Assembly: GCA_035771175.1 (NCBI GenBank)
Contig: CM069594.1
Coordinates: forward strand, 13,983,670-14,047,669
DNA from: Paratinospora sagittata
Lineage: Eukaryota; Streptophyta; Magnoliopsida; Ranunculales; Menispermaceae
Direction: 5' to 3'
Length of the DNA stretch: 64,000 nucleotides
A program made the translations under genes and the position numbers. Positions 1 through 10,362 of this stretch are shown one piece after another. Below the pieces are notes generated by a model that was not told where the DNA came from, did no database searches, and was given only the letters and a program-made list of their open reading frames with translations. The number at the start of each line of letters is the position of its first letter. Position 1 is the stretch's first letter.

Positions 1-170
1 TAGAGAACATGATACACAACCAAATAGCACTCTATCCACGTCTGAGAACAAAATCAGATATTTCTAACGAGAAAAATTTGGGCACTTCTGCTTGCTCGAT
101 TTTTCTATTCCTTACACAGTTTTGCCAGGTTATCTTAATTGAAATATGCTCTACTAACACCTAGATGATT

Positions 171-464
171 CCCTTTGTCTCGCACGCCCAAAACAACTTT
201 AGATTAAACAATGTTTTGAATTCAAATCATTTTGTACTCACTTGCTCTTTAACCTGCAACTTCTATTTTTATAAAACACTCATTCTCTGATTTTCAAAAA
301 TACAACACGCACGATTTTTGTAAGTTAGATTGAGCTTTCCAAAGAGTTTTTCAAGAGAAGAAAGTAATGATTCTTGCATTTGCCAAAACAAGCTTCGAAT
401 TGAATCAAAATTGCAATCTGTCTTGATGATAACGTCATTGTTGAGCAAGTTCTTCATTTTATCC
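171..464. repeat. Low-variation core of the monomer (first copy)
   Basis: This ~294 bp segment runs from ccctttgtctcgc to ttcttcattttatccc and recurs in every monomer with very few changes. By eye I noted about nine variant sites over ~55 copies. They are at 10698, 13084, 16470 (shared with 18778), 24433, 30377, 44078-44080, 45217 (shared with 47528 and 50994) and 56910. Neighbouring segments of similar length hold many more variants. The strand and function are unknown. Two antiparallel short frames cross the core, but they do not show coding-type variation. One EcoRI-type (218-223) and one HindIII-type (390-395) site lie inside it. Confidence 0.7.
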
Positions 465-754
465 CTTTTGTGCTTAGATTTGCAGAGGGTATCAATTGTT
501 TTAAACTGTAAGTATATGAAGTGGTCTCGGTAAGATAACAACATCAAAAAAGAACACAACACCTGTATTGCATCAAGAACGCATCAAACAATAGCTTTCG
601 AAGTCTACAAAGATCAAGCTCGAAGAACGAAGACATATCTCATGTCTAATGCATTAGTTTGATTTTTGGTGTGTAGGGTAACCTCTCGATCAAACTCAGC
701 ACTAAAACTCTGAAAATTGCAAAGTCTTCAAGATCACTTCGATATAGTATTTCA

Positions 755-869
755 TTTTGAAAAAATGTTTTCCGTAAGGTTTTAATCATAATTTCAACGA
801 GTTTTGAATTATTTAAAAGTGTTTTGAGTCAATGGAATGGTTCTTGAGTGTCAAAATATTAATTTTTCA
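755..869. other. Phased T-tract segment, predicted curved DNA (first copy)
   Basis: Runs of three or four T's begin at 755, 768, 780, 792, 802, 812 and 822, spaced 13, 12, 12, 10, 10 and 10 bp. A T5 run at 863 follows. The last four lie on the same face of the helix, the classic arrangement for intrinsic bending. The segment repeats in every monomer, so the array would have one bend per ~1,154 bp. Length changes in the adjoining A5/A6 run (near 761) and T5/T6 run (near 863) shift the phase by one base between copies. Bending is inferred from spacing only. Confidence 0.55.
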
Positions 870-913
870 AAAATAAGGCTATCCAGCAATTTGCCAAAAT
901 TCTCGAGAAGGCA

Positions 914-937
914 CTAGCGCACTATCAGTGTTGATAG
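914..937. other. Decayed palindrome plus 6 bp hairpin, site 3 (first copy)
   Basis: The segment ctagcgcactat (914-925) matches the 12 bp palindrome except at its first base and at one CG-to-CA change. At about 13614-13625 the same site reads ctagcgcgctat. Several right-hand copies have decayed further to ctaacgcac. It runs into ctatca-gtgt-tgatag (922-937), a perfect six-base stem with a four-base loop. Confidence 0.65.
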
Positions 938-989
938 CACGTTGATAGGGTTCTATAATAAGACATTTGTTTTTTCTGGAAAATTGTCT

Positions 990-1001
990 ATAGCGCGCTA
1001 T
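990..1001. other. 12 bp perfect palindrome ATAGCGCGCTAT, site 2 (first copy)
   Basis: The sequence atagcgcgctat is its own reverse complement and contains a BssHII-type GCGCGC at 993-998. It is one of two intact sites per monomer and lies 76 bp from the decayed site at 914 and 74 bp from the site at 1064. Decayed forms are ctataacgcgctat at about 34407 and 35560 and tatagtgcgctat at about 52881. Such a dyad could bind a dimeric protein or form a small cruciform. No binding protein can be named from sequence. Confidence 0.8.
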
Positions 1002-1063
1002 CCCCTTTGATGACTCGCTATAAAGCTGTTGCCTTAATCTTTTCATTTTTAGTAAAATGGGCA

Positions 1064-1075
1064 ATAGCGCGCTAT
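1064..1075. other. 12 bp perfect palindrome ATAGCGCGCTAT, site 1 (first copy)
   Basis: This is the second intact atagcgcgctat of the monomer, with GCGCGC at 1067-1072. Its flanks (gggca on the left, agg on the right) resemble the inverted flanks of the site at 990-1001 (ct on the left, cccc on the right). The two sites could therefore also pair as an inverted repeat of roughly 17 bp arms around a ~60 bp spacer. Decayed forms include agcccgctat (24152), agcgccctat (29868), caaaagcgcgc (42561) and agctcgctat (54111). Confidence 0.8.
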
Positions 1076-1127
1076 AGGCCTTTGATAACACGGTATCGGA
1101 AAGTCTAAAAAACTCAAGCTCTCTAGT

Positions 1128-2281
1128 TTGTATATATCGACCTGCTATCTGTCAATAGAGAACATGATACACAACCAAATAGCACTCTATCCACGTATGA
1201 GAACAAAATCAGATATTTCTAACGAGAAAAATTTGGGCACTTCTGCTTGCTCGATTTTTCTATTCCTTACACAGTTTTGCCAGGTTATCTTAATTGAAAT
1301 ATGCTCTACTAACACCTAGATGATTCCCTTTGTCTCGCACGCCCAAAACAACTTTAGATTAAACAATGTTTTGAATTCAAATCATTTTGTACTCACTTGC
1401 TCTTTAACCTGCAACTTCTATTTTTATAAAACACTCATTCTCTGATTTTCAAAAATACAACACGCACGATTTTTGTAAGTTAGATTGAGCTTTCCAAAGA
1501 GTTTTTCAAGAGAAGAAAGTAATGATTCTTGCATTTGCCAAAACAAGCTTCGAATTGAATCAAAATTGCAATCTGTCTTGATGATAACGTCATTGTTGAG
1601 CAAGTTCTTCATTTTATCCCTTTTGTGCTTAGATTTGCAGAGGGTATCCATTGTTTTAAACTGTGTGTATATGAAGTGGTCTTGGTAAGATAACAACATC
1701 AAAAAAGAACACAACACCTGTATTGCATCAAGAACACATCAAACAATAGCTTTCGAAGTCTACAAAGATCAAGCTCGAAGAACGAAGACATATCTCATGT
1801 CTAATGCATTAGTTTGATCTTTGGTGTGTAGGGTAACCTCTCGATCAAACTCAGCACTAAAACTCTGAAAATTGCAAAGTCTTCAAGATCACTTCGATAT
1901 AGTATTTCATTTTGAAAAATGTTTTCCGTAAGGTTTTAATCATAATTTCAACGAGTTTTGAATTATTTAAAAGTGTTTTGAGTCAATGGAATGGTTCTTG
2001 AGTGTTAAAATATTAATTTTTTCAAAAATAAGGCTATCCAGCAATTTGCCAAAATTCTCGAGAAGGCACTAGCGCACTATCAGTGTTGATAGCACGTTGA
2101 TAGGGTTCTATAATAAGACATTTGTTTTTTCTGGAAAATTGTCTATAGCGCGCTATCCCCTTTGATGACTCGCTATAAAGCTGTTGCCTTAATCTTTTCA
2201 TTTTTAGTAAAATGGGCAATAGCGCGCTATAGGCCTTGATAACACGGTATCGGAAAGTCTAAAAAACTCAAGCTCTCTAGT
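1128..2281. repeat. First complete satellite monomer (reference copy)
   Basis: This 1,154 bp copy shows the full unit: the tatatcgacc phase mark, the low-variation core, the phased T-tract segment and the palindrome module at its end. It carries cgtatgag rather than the commoner cgtctgag near 1196, and a five-A rather than six-A run near 1915. It also has a private gtgtgtatatg at about 1664 where other copies have gtgagtatatg or gtaagtatatg. The phase is arbitrary, because a tandem array has no natural first base. Confidence 0.95.
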
Positions 2282-3436
2282 TTGTATATATCGACCTGCT
2301 ATCTGTCAATAGAGAACATGATACACAACCAAATAGCACTCTATCCACGTCTGAGAACAAAATCAGATATTTCTAACGAGAAAAATTTGGGCACTTCTGC
2401 TTGCTCGATTTTTCTATTCCTTACACAGTTTTGCCAGGTTATCTTAATTGAAATATGCTCTACTAACACCTAGATGATTCCCTTTGTCTCGCACGCCCAA
2501 AACAACTTTAGATTAAACAATGTTTTGAATTCAAATCATTTTGTACTCACTTGCTCTTTAACCTGCAACTTCTATTTTTATAAAACACTCATTCTCTGAT
2601 TTTCAAAAATACAACACGCACGATTTTTGTAAGTTAGATTGAGCTTTCCAAAGAGTTTTTCAAGAGAAGAAAGTAATGATTCTTGCATTTGCCAAAACAA
2701 GCTTCGAATTGAATCAAAATTGCAATCTGTCTTGATGATAACGTCATTGTTGAGCAAGTTCTTCATTTTATCCCTTTTGTGCTTAGATTTGCAGAGGGTA
2801 TCCATTGTTTTAAACTGTGAGTATATGAAGTGGTCTCGGTAAGATAACAACATCAAAAAAGAACACAACACCTGTATTGCATCAAGAACACATCAAACAA
2901 TAGCTTTCGAAGTCTACAAAGATCAAGCTCGAAGAACGAAGACATATCTCATGTCTAATGCATTAGTTTGATCTTTGGTGTGTAGGGTAACCTCTCGATC
3001 AAACTCAGCACTAAAACTCTGAAAATTGCAAAGTCTTCAAGATCACTTCGATATAGTATTTCATTTTGAAAAAATGTTTTCCGTAAGGTTTTAATCATAA
3101 TTTCAACGAGTTTTGAATTATTTAAAAGTGTTTTGAGTCAATGGAATGGTTCTTGAGTGTTAAAATATTAATTTTTTCAAAAATAAGGCTATCCAGCAAT
3201 TTGCCAAAATTCTCGAGAAGGCACTAGCGCACTATCAGTGTTGATAGCACGTTGATAGGGTTCTATAATAAGACATTTGTTTTTTCTGGAAAATTGTCTA
3301 TAGCGCGCTATCCCCTTTGATGACTCGCTATAAAGCTGTTGCCTTAATCTTTTCATTTTTAGTAAAATGGGCAATAGCGCGCTATAGGCCTTGATAACAC
3401 GGTATCGGAAAGGCTAAAAAACTCAAGCTCTCTAGT

Positions 3437-6400
3437 TTGTATATATCGACCTGCTATCTGTCAATAGAGAACATGATACACAACCAAATAGCACTCTATC
3501 CACGTCTGAGAACAAAATCAGATATTTCTAACGAGAAAAATTTGGGCACTTCTGCTTGCTCGATTTTTCTATTCCTTACACAGTTTTGCCAGGTTATCTT
3601 AATTGAAATATGTTCTACTAACACCTAGATGATTCCCTTTGTCTCGCACGCCCAAAACAACTTTAGATTAAACAATGTTTTGAATTCAAATCATTTTGTA
3701 CTCACTTGCTCTTTAACCTGCAACTTCTATTTTTATAAAACACTCATTCTCTGATTTTCAAAAATACAACACGCACGATTTTTGTAAGTTAGATTGAGCT
3801 TTCCAAAGAGTTTTTCAAGAGAAGAAAGTAATGATTCTTGCATTTGCCAAAACAAGCTTCGAATTGAATCAAAATTGCAATCTGTCTTGATGATAACGTC
3901 ATTGTTGAGCAAGTTCTTCATTTTATCCCTTTTGTGCTTAGATTTGCAGAGGGTATCCATTGTTTTAAACTGTGAGTATATGAAGTGGTCTCGGTAAGAT
4001 AACAACATCAAAAAAGAACACAACACCTGTATTGCATCAAGAACACATCAAACAATAGTTTTCGAAGTCTACAAAGATCAAGCTCGAAGAACGAAGACAT
4101 ATCTCATGTCTAATGCATTAGTTTGATCTTTGGTGTGTAGGGTAACCTCTCGATCAAACTCAGCACTAAAACTCTGAAAATTGCAAAGTCTTCAAGATCA
4201 CTTCGATATATTATTTCATTTTGAAAAAATGTTTTCCGTAAGGTTTTAATCATAATTTCAACGAGTTTTGAATTATTTAAAAGTGTTTTGAGTCAATGGA
4301 ATGGTTCTTGAGTGTTAAAATATTAATTTTTTCAAAAATAAGGCTATCCAGCAATTTGCCAAAATTCTCGAGAAGGCACTAGCGCACTATCAGTGTTGAT
4401 AGCACGTTGATAGGGTTCTATAATAAGACATTTGTTTTTTCTGGAAAATTGTCTATAGCGCGCTATCCCCTTTGATGACTCGCTATAAAGCTGTTGCCTT
4501 AATCTTTTCATTTTTAGTAAAATGGGCAATAGCGCGCTATAGGCCTTGATAACACGGTATCGGAAAGTCTAAAAAACTCAAGCTCTCTAGTTTGTATATA
4601 TCGACCTGCTATCTGTCAATAGAGAACATGATACACAACCAAATAGCACTCTCTCCACGTCTGAGAACAAAATCAGATATTTCTAACGAGAAAAATTTGG
4701 GCACTTCTGCTTGCTCAATTTTTCTATTCCTTACACAGTTTTGCCAGGTTATCTTAATTGAAATATGCTCTACTAACACCTAGATGATTCCCTTTGTCTC
4801 GCACGCCCAAAACAACTTTAGATTAAACAATGTTTTGAATTCAAATCATTTTGTACTCACTTGCTCTTTAACCTGCAACTTCTATTTTTATAAAACACTC
4901 ATTCTCTGATTTTCAAAAATACAACACGCACGATTTTTGTAAGTTAGATTGAGCTTTCCAAAGAGTTTTTCAAGAGAAGAAAGTAATGATTCTTGCATTT
5001 GCCAAAACAAGCTTCGAATTGAATCAAAATTGCAATCTGTCTTGATGATAACGTCATTGTTGAGCAAGTTCTTCATTTTATCCCTTTTGTGCTTAGATTT
5101 GCAGAGGGTATCCATTGTTTTAAACTGTGAGTATATGAAGTGGTCTCGGTAAGATAACAACATCAAAAAAGAACACAACACCTGTATTGCATCAAGAACA
5201 CATCAAACAATAGCTTTCGAAGTCTACAAAGATCAAGCTCGAAGAACGAAGACATATCTCATGTCTAATGCATTAGTTTGATCTTTGGTGTGTAGGGTAA
5301 CCTCTCGATCAAACTCAGCACTAAAACTCTGAAAATTGCAAAGTCTTCAAGATCACTTCGATATAGTATTTCATTTTGAAAAAATGTTTTCCGTAAGGTT
5401 TTAATCAAAATTTCAACGAGTTTTGAATTATTTAAAAGTGTTTTGAGTCAATGGAATGGTTCTTGAGTGTTAAAATATTAATTTTTTCAAAAATAAGGCT
5501 ATCCAGCAATTTGCCAAAATTCTCGAGAAGGCACTAGCGCACTATCAGTGTTGATAGCACGTTGATAGGGTTCTATAATAAGACATTTGTTTTTTCTGGA
5601 AAATTGTCTATAGCGCGCTATCCCCTTTGATGACTCGCTATAAAGCTGTTGCCTTAATCTTTTCATTTTTAGTAAAATGGGCAATAGCGCGCTATAGGCC
5701 TTGATAACACGGTATCGGAAAGTCTAAAAAACTCAAGCTCTCTAGTTTGTATATATCGACCTGCTATCTGTCAATAGAGAACATGATACACAACCAAATA
5801 GCACTCTATCCACGTCTGAGAACAAAATCAGATATTTCTAACGAGAAAAATTTGGGCACTTCTGCTTGCTCGATTTTTCTATTCCTTACACAGTTTTGCC
5901 AGGTTATCTTAATTGAAATATGTTCTACTAACACCTAGATGATTCCCTTTGTCTCGCACGCCCAAAACAACTTTAGATTAAACAATGTTTTGAATTCAAA
6001 TCATTTTGTACTCACTTGCTCTTTAACCTGCAACTTCTATTTTTATAAAACACTCATTCTCTGATTTTCAAAAATACAACACGCACGATTTTTGTAAGTT
6101 AGATTGAGCTTTCCAAAGAGTTTTTCAAGAGAAGAAAGTAATGATTCTTGCATTTGCCAAAACAAGCTTCGAATTGAATCAAAATTGCAATCTGTCTTGA
6201 TGATAACGTCATTGTTGAGCAAGTTCTTCATTTTATCCCTTTTGTGCTTAGATTTGCAGAGGGTATCCATTGTTTTAAACTGTGAGTATATGAAGTGGTC
6301 TCGGTAAGATAACAACATCAAAAAAGAACACAACACCTGTATTGCATCAAGAACACATCAAACAATAGTTTTCGAAGTCTACAAAGATCAAGCTCGAAGA

Positions 6401-8055
6401 ACGAAGACATATCTCATGTCTAATGCATTAGTTTGATCTTTGGTGTGTAGGGTAACCTCTCGATCAAACTCAGCACTAAAACTCTGAAAATTGCAAAGTC
6501 TTCAAGATCACTTCGATATATTATTTCATTTTGAAAAAATGTTTTCCGTAAGGTTTTAATCATAATTTCAACGAGTTTTGAATTATTTAAAAGTGTTTTG
6601 AGTCAATGGAATGGTTCTTGAGTGTTAAAATATTAATTTTTTCAAAAATAAGGCTATCCAGCAATTTGCCAAAATTCTCGAGAAGGCACTAGCGCACTAT
6701 CAGTGTTGATAGCACGTTGATAGGGTTCTATAATAAGACATTTGTTTTTTCTGGAAAATTGTCTATAGCGCGCTATCCCCTTTGATGACTCGCTATAAAG
6801 CTGTTGCCTTAATCTTTTCATTTTTAGTAAAATGGGCAATAGCGCGCTATAGGCCTTGATAACACGGTATCGGAAAGTCTAAAAAACTCAAGCTCTCTAG
6901 TTTGTATATATCGACCTGCTATCTGTCAATAGAGAACATGATACACAACCAAATAGCACTCTCTCCACGTCTGAGAACAAAATCAGATATTTCTAACGAG
7001 AAAAATTTGGGCACTTCTGCTTGCTCAATTTTTCTATTCCTTACACAGTTTTGCCAGGTTATCTTAATTGAAATATGCTCTACTAACACCTAGATGATTC
7101 CCTTTGTCTCGCACGCCCAAAACAACTTTAGATTAAACAATGTTTTGAATTCAAATCATTTTGTACTCACTTGCTCTTTAACCTGCAACTTCTATTTTTA
7201 TAAAACACTCATTCTCTGATTTTCAAAAATACAACACGCACGATTTTTGTAAGTTAGATTGAGCTTTCCAAAGAGTTTTTCAAGAGAAGAAAGTAATGAT
7301 TCTTGCATTTGCCAAAACAAGCTTCGAATTGAATCAAAATTGCAATCTGTCTTGATGATAACGTCATTGTTGAGCAAGTTCTTCATTTTATCCCTTTTGT
7401 GCTTAGATTTGCAGAGGGTATCAATTGTTTTAAACTGTAAGTATATGAAGTGGTCTCGGTAAGATAACAACATCAAAAAAGAACACAACACCTGTATTGC
7501 ATCAAGAACGCATCAAACAATAGCTTTCGAAGTCTACAAAGATCAAGCTCGAAGAACGAAGACATATCTCATGTCTAATGCATTAGTTTGATCTTTGGTG
7601 TGTAGGGTAACCTCTCGATCAAACTCAGCACTAAAACTCTGAAAATTGCAAAGTCTTCAAGATCACTTCGATATAGTATTTCATTTTGAAAAAATGTTTT
7701 CCGTAAGGTTTTAATCATAATTTCAACGAGTTTTGAATTATTTAAAAGTGTTTTGAGTCAATGGAATGGTTCTTGAGTGTCAAAATATTAATTTTTCAAA
7801 AATAAGGCTATCCAGCAATTTGCCAAAATTCTCGAGAAGGCACTAGCGCACTATCAGTGTTGATAGCACGTTGATAGGGTTCTATAATAAGACATTAATT
7901 TTTTCTGGAAAATTGTCTATAGCGCGCTATCCCCTTTGATGACTCGCTATAAAGCTGTTGCCTTAATCTTTTCATTTTTAGTAAAATGGGCAATAGCGCG
8001 CTATAGGCCTTGATAACACGGTATCGGAAAGTCTAAAAAACTCAAGCTCTCTAGT
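3437..8055. repeat. Array block: dimer duplicated with 2,310 bp offset
   Basis: Monomers 3-4 and 5-6 share rare variants at exactly 2,310 bp. These are T at 3613/5923, T at 4059/6369, T at 4211/6521, C at 4653/6963 and A at 4717/7027. The match stops before the downstream half, where monomer 6 switches to the tcaattg...gtaagta type while monomer 4 is the tccattg...gtgagta type. One junction therefore lies between about 4717 and 5107 (equivalently 7027-7420). Monomer 6 also has a private acattaatt near 7893. Confidence 0.88.
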
Positions 8056-10362
8056 TTGTGTATATCGACCTGCTATCTGTCAATAGAGAACATGATACAC
8101 AACCAAATAGCACTCTATCCACGTCTGAGAACAAAATCAGATATTTCTAACGAGAAAAATTTGGGCACTTCTGCTTGCTCAATTTTTCTATTCCTTACAC
8201 AGTTTTGCCAGGTTATCTTAATTGAAATATGCTCTACTAACACCTAGATGATTCCCTTTGTCTCGCACGCCCAAAACAACTTTAGATTAAACAATGTTTT
8301 GAATTCAAATCATTTTGTACTCACTTGCTCTTTAACCTGCAACTTCTATTTTTATAAAACACTCATTCTCTGATTTTCAAAAATACAACACGCACGATTT
8401 TTGTAAGTTAGATTGAGCTTTCCAAAGAGTTTTTCAAGAGAAGAAAGTAATGATTCTTGCATTTGCCAAAACAAGCTTCGAATTGAATCAAAATTGCAAT
8501 CTGTCTTGATGATAACGTCATTGTTGAGCAAGTTCTTCATTTTATCCCTTTTGTGCTTAGATTTGCCGAGGGTATCCATTGTTTTAAACTGTGAGTATAT
8601 GAAGTGGTCTTGGTAAGATAACAACATCAAAAAAGAACACAACACCTGTATTGCATCAAGAACGCATAAAACAATAGCTTTCGAAGTCTACAAAGATCAA
8701 GCTCGAAGAACGAAGACATATCTCATGTCTAATGCATTAGTTTGATCTTTGGTGTGTAGGGTAACCTCTCGATCAAACTCAGCACTAAAACTCTGAAAAT
8801 TGCAAAGTCTTCAAGATCACTTCGATATAGTATTTCATTTTGAAAAAATGTTTTCCGTAAGGTTTTAATCATAATTTCAACGAGTTTTGAATTATATAAA
8901 AGTTTTTTGAGTCAATGGAATGGTTCTTGAGTGTCAAAATATTAATTTTTCAAAAATAAGGCTTTCCAACAATTTGCCAAAATTCTCGAGAAGGCACTAG
9001 CGCACTATCAGTGTTGATAGCACGTTGATAGGGTTCTATAATAAGACATTTGTTTTTTCTGGAAAATTGTCTATAGCGCGCTATCCCCTTTGATGACTCG
9101 CTATAAAGCTGTTGCCTTAATTTTTTCATTTTTAGTAAAATGGGCAATAGCGCGCTATAGGCCTTGATAACACGGTATCGGAAAGTCTAAAAAACTCAAG
9201 CTCTCTAGTTTGTGTATATCGACCTGCTATCTGTCAATAGAGAACATGATACACAACCAAATAGCACTCTATCCACGTCTGAGAACAAAATCAGATATTT
9301 CTAACGAGAAAAATTTGGGCACTTCTGCTTGCTCGATTTTTCTATTCCTTACACAGTTTTGCCAGGTTATCTTAATTGAAATATGCTCTACTAACACCTA
9401 GATGATTCCCTTTGTCTCGCACGCCCAAAACAACTTTAGATTAAACAATGTTTTGAATTCAAATCATTTTGTACTCACTTGCTCTTTAACCTGCAACTTC
9501 TATTTTTATAAAACACTCATTCTCTGATTTTCAAAAATACAACACGCACGATTTTTGTAAGTTAGATTGAGCTTTCCAAAGAGTTTTTCAAGAGAAGAAA
9601 GTAATGATTCTTGCATTTGCCAAAACAAGCTTCGAATTGAATCAAAATTGCAATCTGTCTTGATGATAACGTCATTGTTGAGCAAGTTCTTCATTTTATC
9701 CCTTTTGTGCTTAGATTTGCAGAGGGTATCCATTGTTTTAAACTGTGAGTATATGAAGTGGTCTTGGTAAGATAACAACATCAAAAAAGAACACAACACC
9801 TGTATTGCATCAAGAACGCATAAAACAATAGCTTTCGAAGTCTACAAAGATCAAGCTCGAAGAACGAAGACATATCTCATGTCTAATGCATTAGTTTGAT
9901 CTTTGGTGTGTAGGGTAACCTCTCGATCAAACTCAGCACTAAAACTCTGAAAATTGCAAAGTCTTCAAGATCACTTCGATATAGTATTTCATTTTGAAAA
10001 AATGTTTTCCGTAAGGTTTTAATCATAATTTCAACGAGTTTTGAATTATTTAAAAGTGTTTTGAGTCAATGGAATGGTTCTTGAGTGTCAAAATATTAAT
10101 TTTTCAAAAATAAGGCTTCCAGCAATTTGCCAAAATTCTCGAGAAGGCACTAGCGCACTATCAGTGTTGATAGCACGTTGATAGGGTTCTATAATAAGAC
10201 ATTTGTTTTTTCTGGAAAATTGTCTATAGCGCGCTATCCCCTTTGATGACTCGCTATAAAGCTGTTGCCTTAATCTTTTCATTTTTAGTAAAATGGGCAA
10301 TAGCGCGCTATAGGCCTTGATAACACGGTATCGGAACGTCTAAAAAACTCAACCTCTCTAGT
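8056..10362. repeat. Array block: monomers 7-8 (gtgtatat, cataaaac type)
   Basis: Both copies begin with gtgtatatcg and carry cttggtaag and aacgcataaaac, a set shared with monomers 13, 14 and 16. Monomer 7 has private changes at ttgccgaggg (near 8565), attatataaaagtttttt (near 8892) and ttaattttttc (near 9118). Monomer 8 is one base short at aaggcttcc (near 10113), giving a 1,153 bp copy. Confidence 0.88.

Larger units (their letters stand above)
860..1086 (-). repeat. Three degenerate ~75 bp subrepeats (first copy)
   Basis: Read on the minus strand, units at 1086-1012 (75 bp), 1011-936 (76 bp) and 935-860 (about 76 bp) each open with ATCAAAGG or ATCAACAC. About ten bases in, each has ATAGCGCGCTAT or ATAGTGCGCTAG, followed by an AATTTT or ATTTT run 20-30 bases later. 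The second-unit match to the first is clear over the first ~30 bp. The third unit is more decayed and its outer edge is uncertain. The arrangement recurs in every monomer. It suggests the monomer includes an older short tandem repeat. Confidence 0.65.
1..3436. repeat. Array block: partial copy plus monomers 1-2
   Basis: The leading partial copy lacks only its first ~28 bp. It carries tcaattgttt near 490, gtaagta near 508, and a private gatttttgg near 661 where other copies read gatctttgg. It has three T's in ggcctttgat (1077), a variant that returns only from about 25 kb rightward. Monomer 2 (2282-3436) is the gtgagta type typical of the left third of the array. It has a private aaaggctaaa near 3409. 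Confidence 0.9.

Noticed and set aside
330..533. A 67-codon plus-strand frame antiparallel to the above.
   Set aside because: It starts with TTG, overlaps the other frame fully, and its end varies freely between copies. No coding signature.
269..562. A 97-codon minus-strand open frame repeated in almost every monomer, as a possible small gene family.
   Set aside because: It begins at GTG, not ATG. The differences between copies mostly change the amino acid (R/Q, L/S/T, I/M, C/S/G, R/M, W/R, Y/F), the opposite of purifying selection on a protein. Some copies break it (a different frame in the first part at 34841-35131; no open frame of this kind at ~56782). No signal peptide or known motif is seen. 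It is open because its DNA is conserved, not as a gene.
601..760. CENP-B box or other named centromere protein site, at ttcgaagtc or cttcgatatag.
   Set aside because: Neither stretch matches the CENP-B box core pattern of TTCG, A and CGGG at fixed spacing.
600..870. Origin from a retrotransposon LTR or untranslated region, suggested by the general style of the sequence around gaagaacgaagac and ctcgatcaaactc.
   Set aside because: No primer-binding site, polypurine tract, terminal TG...CA with target duplication, or retroelement coding could be shown. A similarity search against repeat libraries would be needed; a hit to an LTR would support it.
914..1076. CRISPR array, because palindromic repeats occur at regular ~75 bp spacing.
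   Set aside because: Only three degenerate 12 bp sites occur per unit, the spacers are the same in every monomer, and there are no cas genes. This is satellite substructure.
879..1091. A 61-75 codon minus-strand frame over the palindrome module.
   Set aside because: Its length changes with one-base slips in ggcct(t)tgat and nearby T runs, and its sequence is set by the 75 bp subrepeats. No protein-level conservation.
1128..1319. A 63-codon plus-strand frame starting at the monomer phase mark.
   Set aside because: It starts at TTG, is stopped early in copies with cgtctgtgaac (10431, 17356, 19664, 20819, 23126, 55400) and is cut by the 55 bp deletion at 28.9 kb. Not maintained as a gene.
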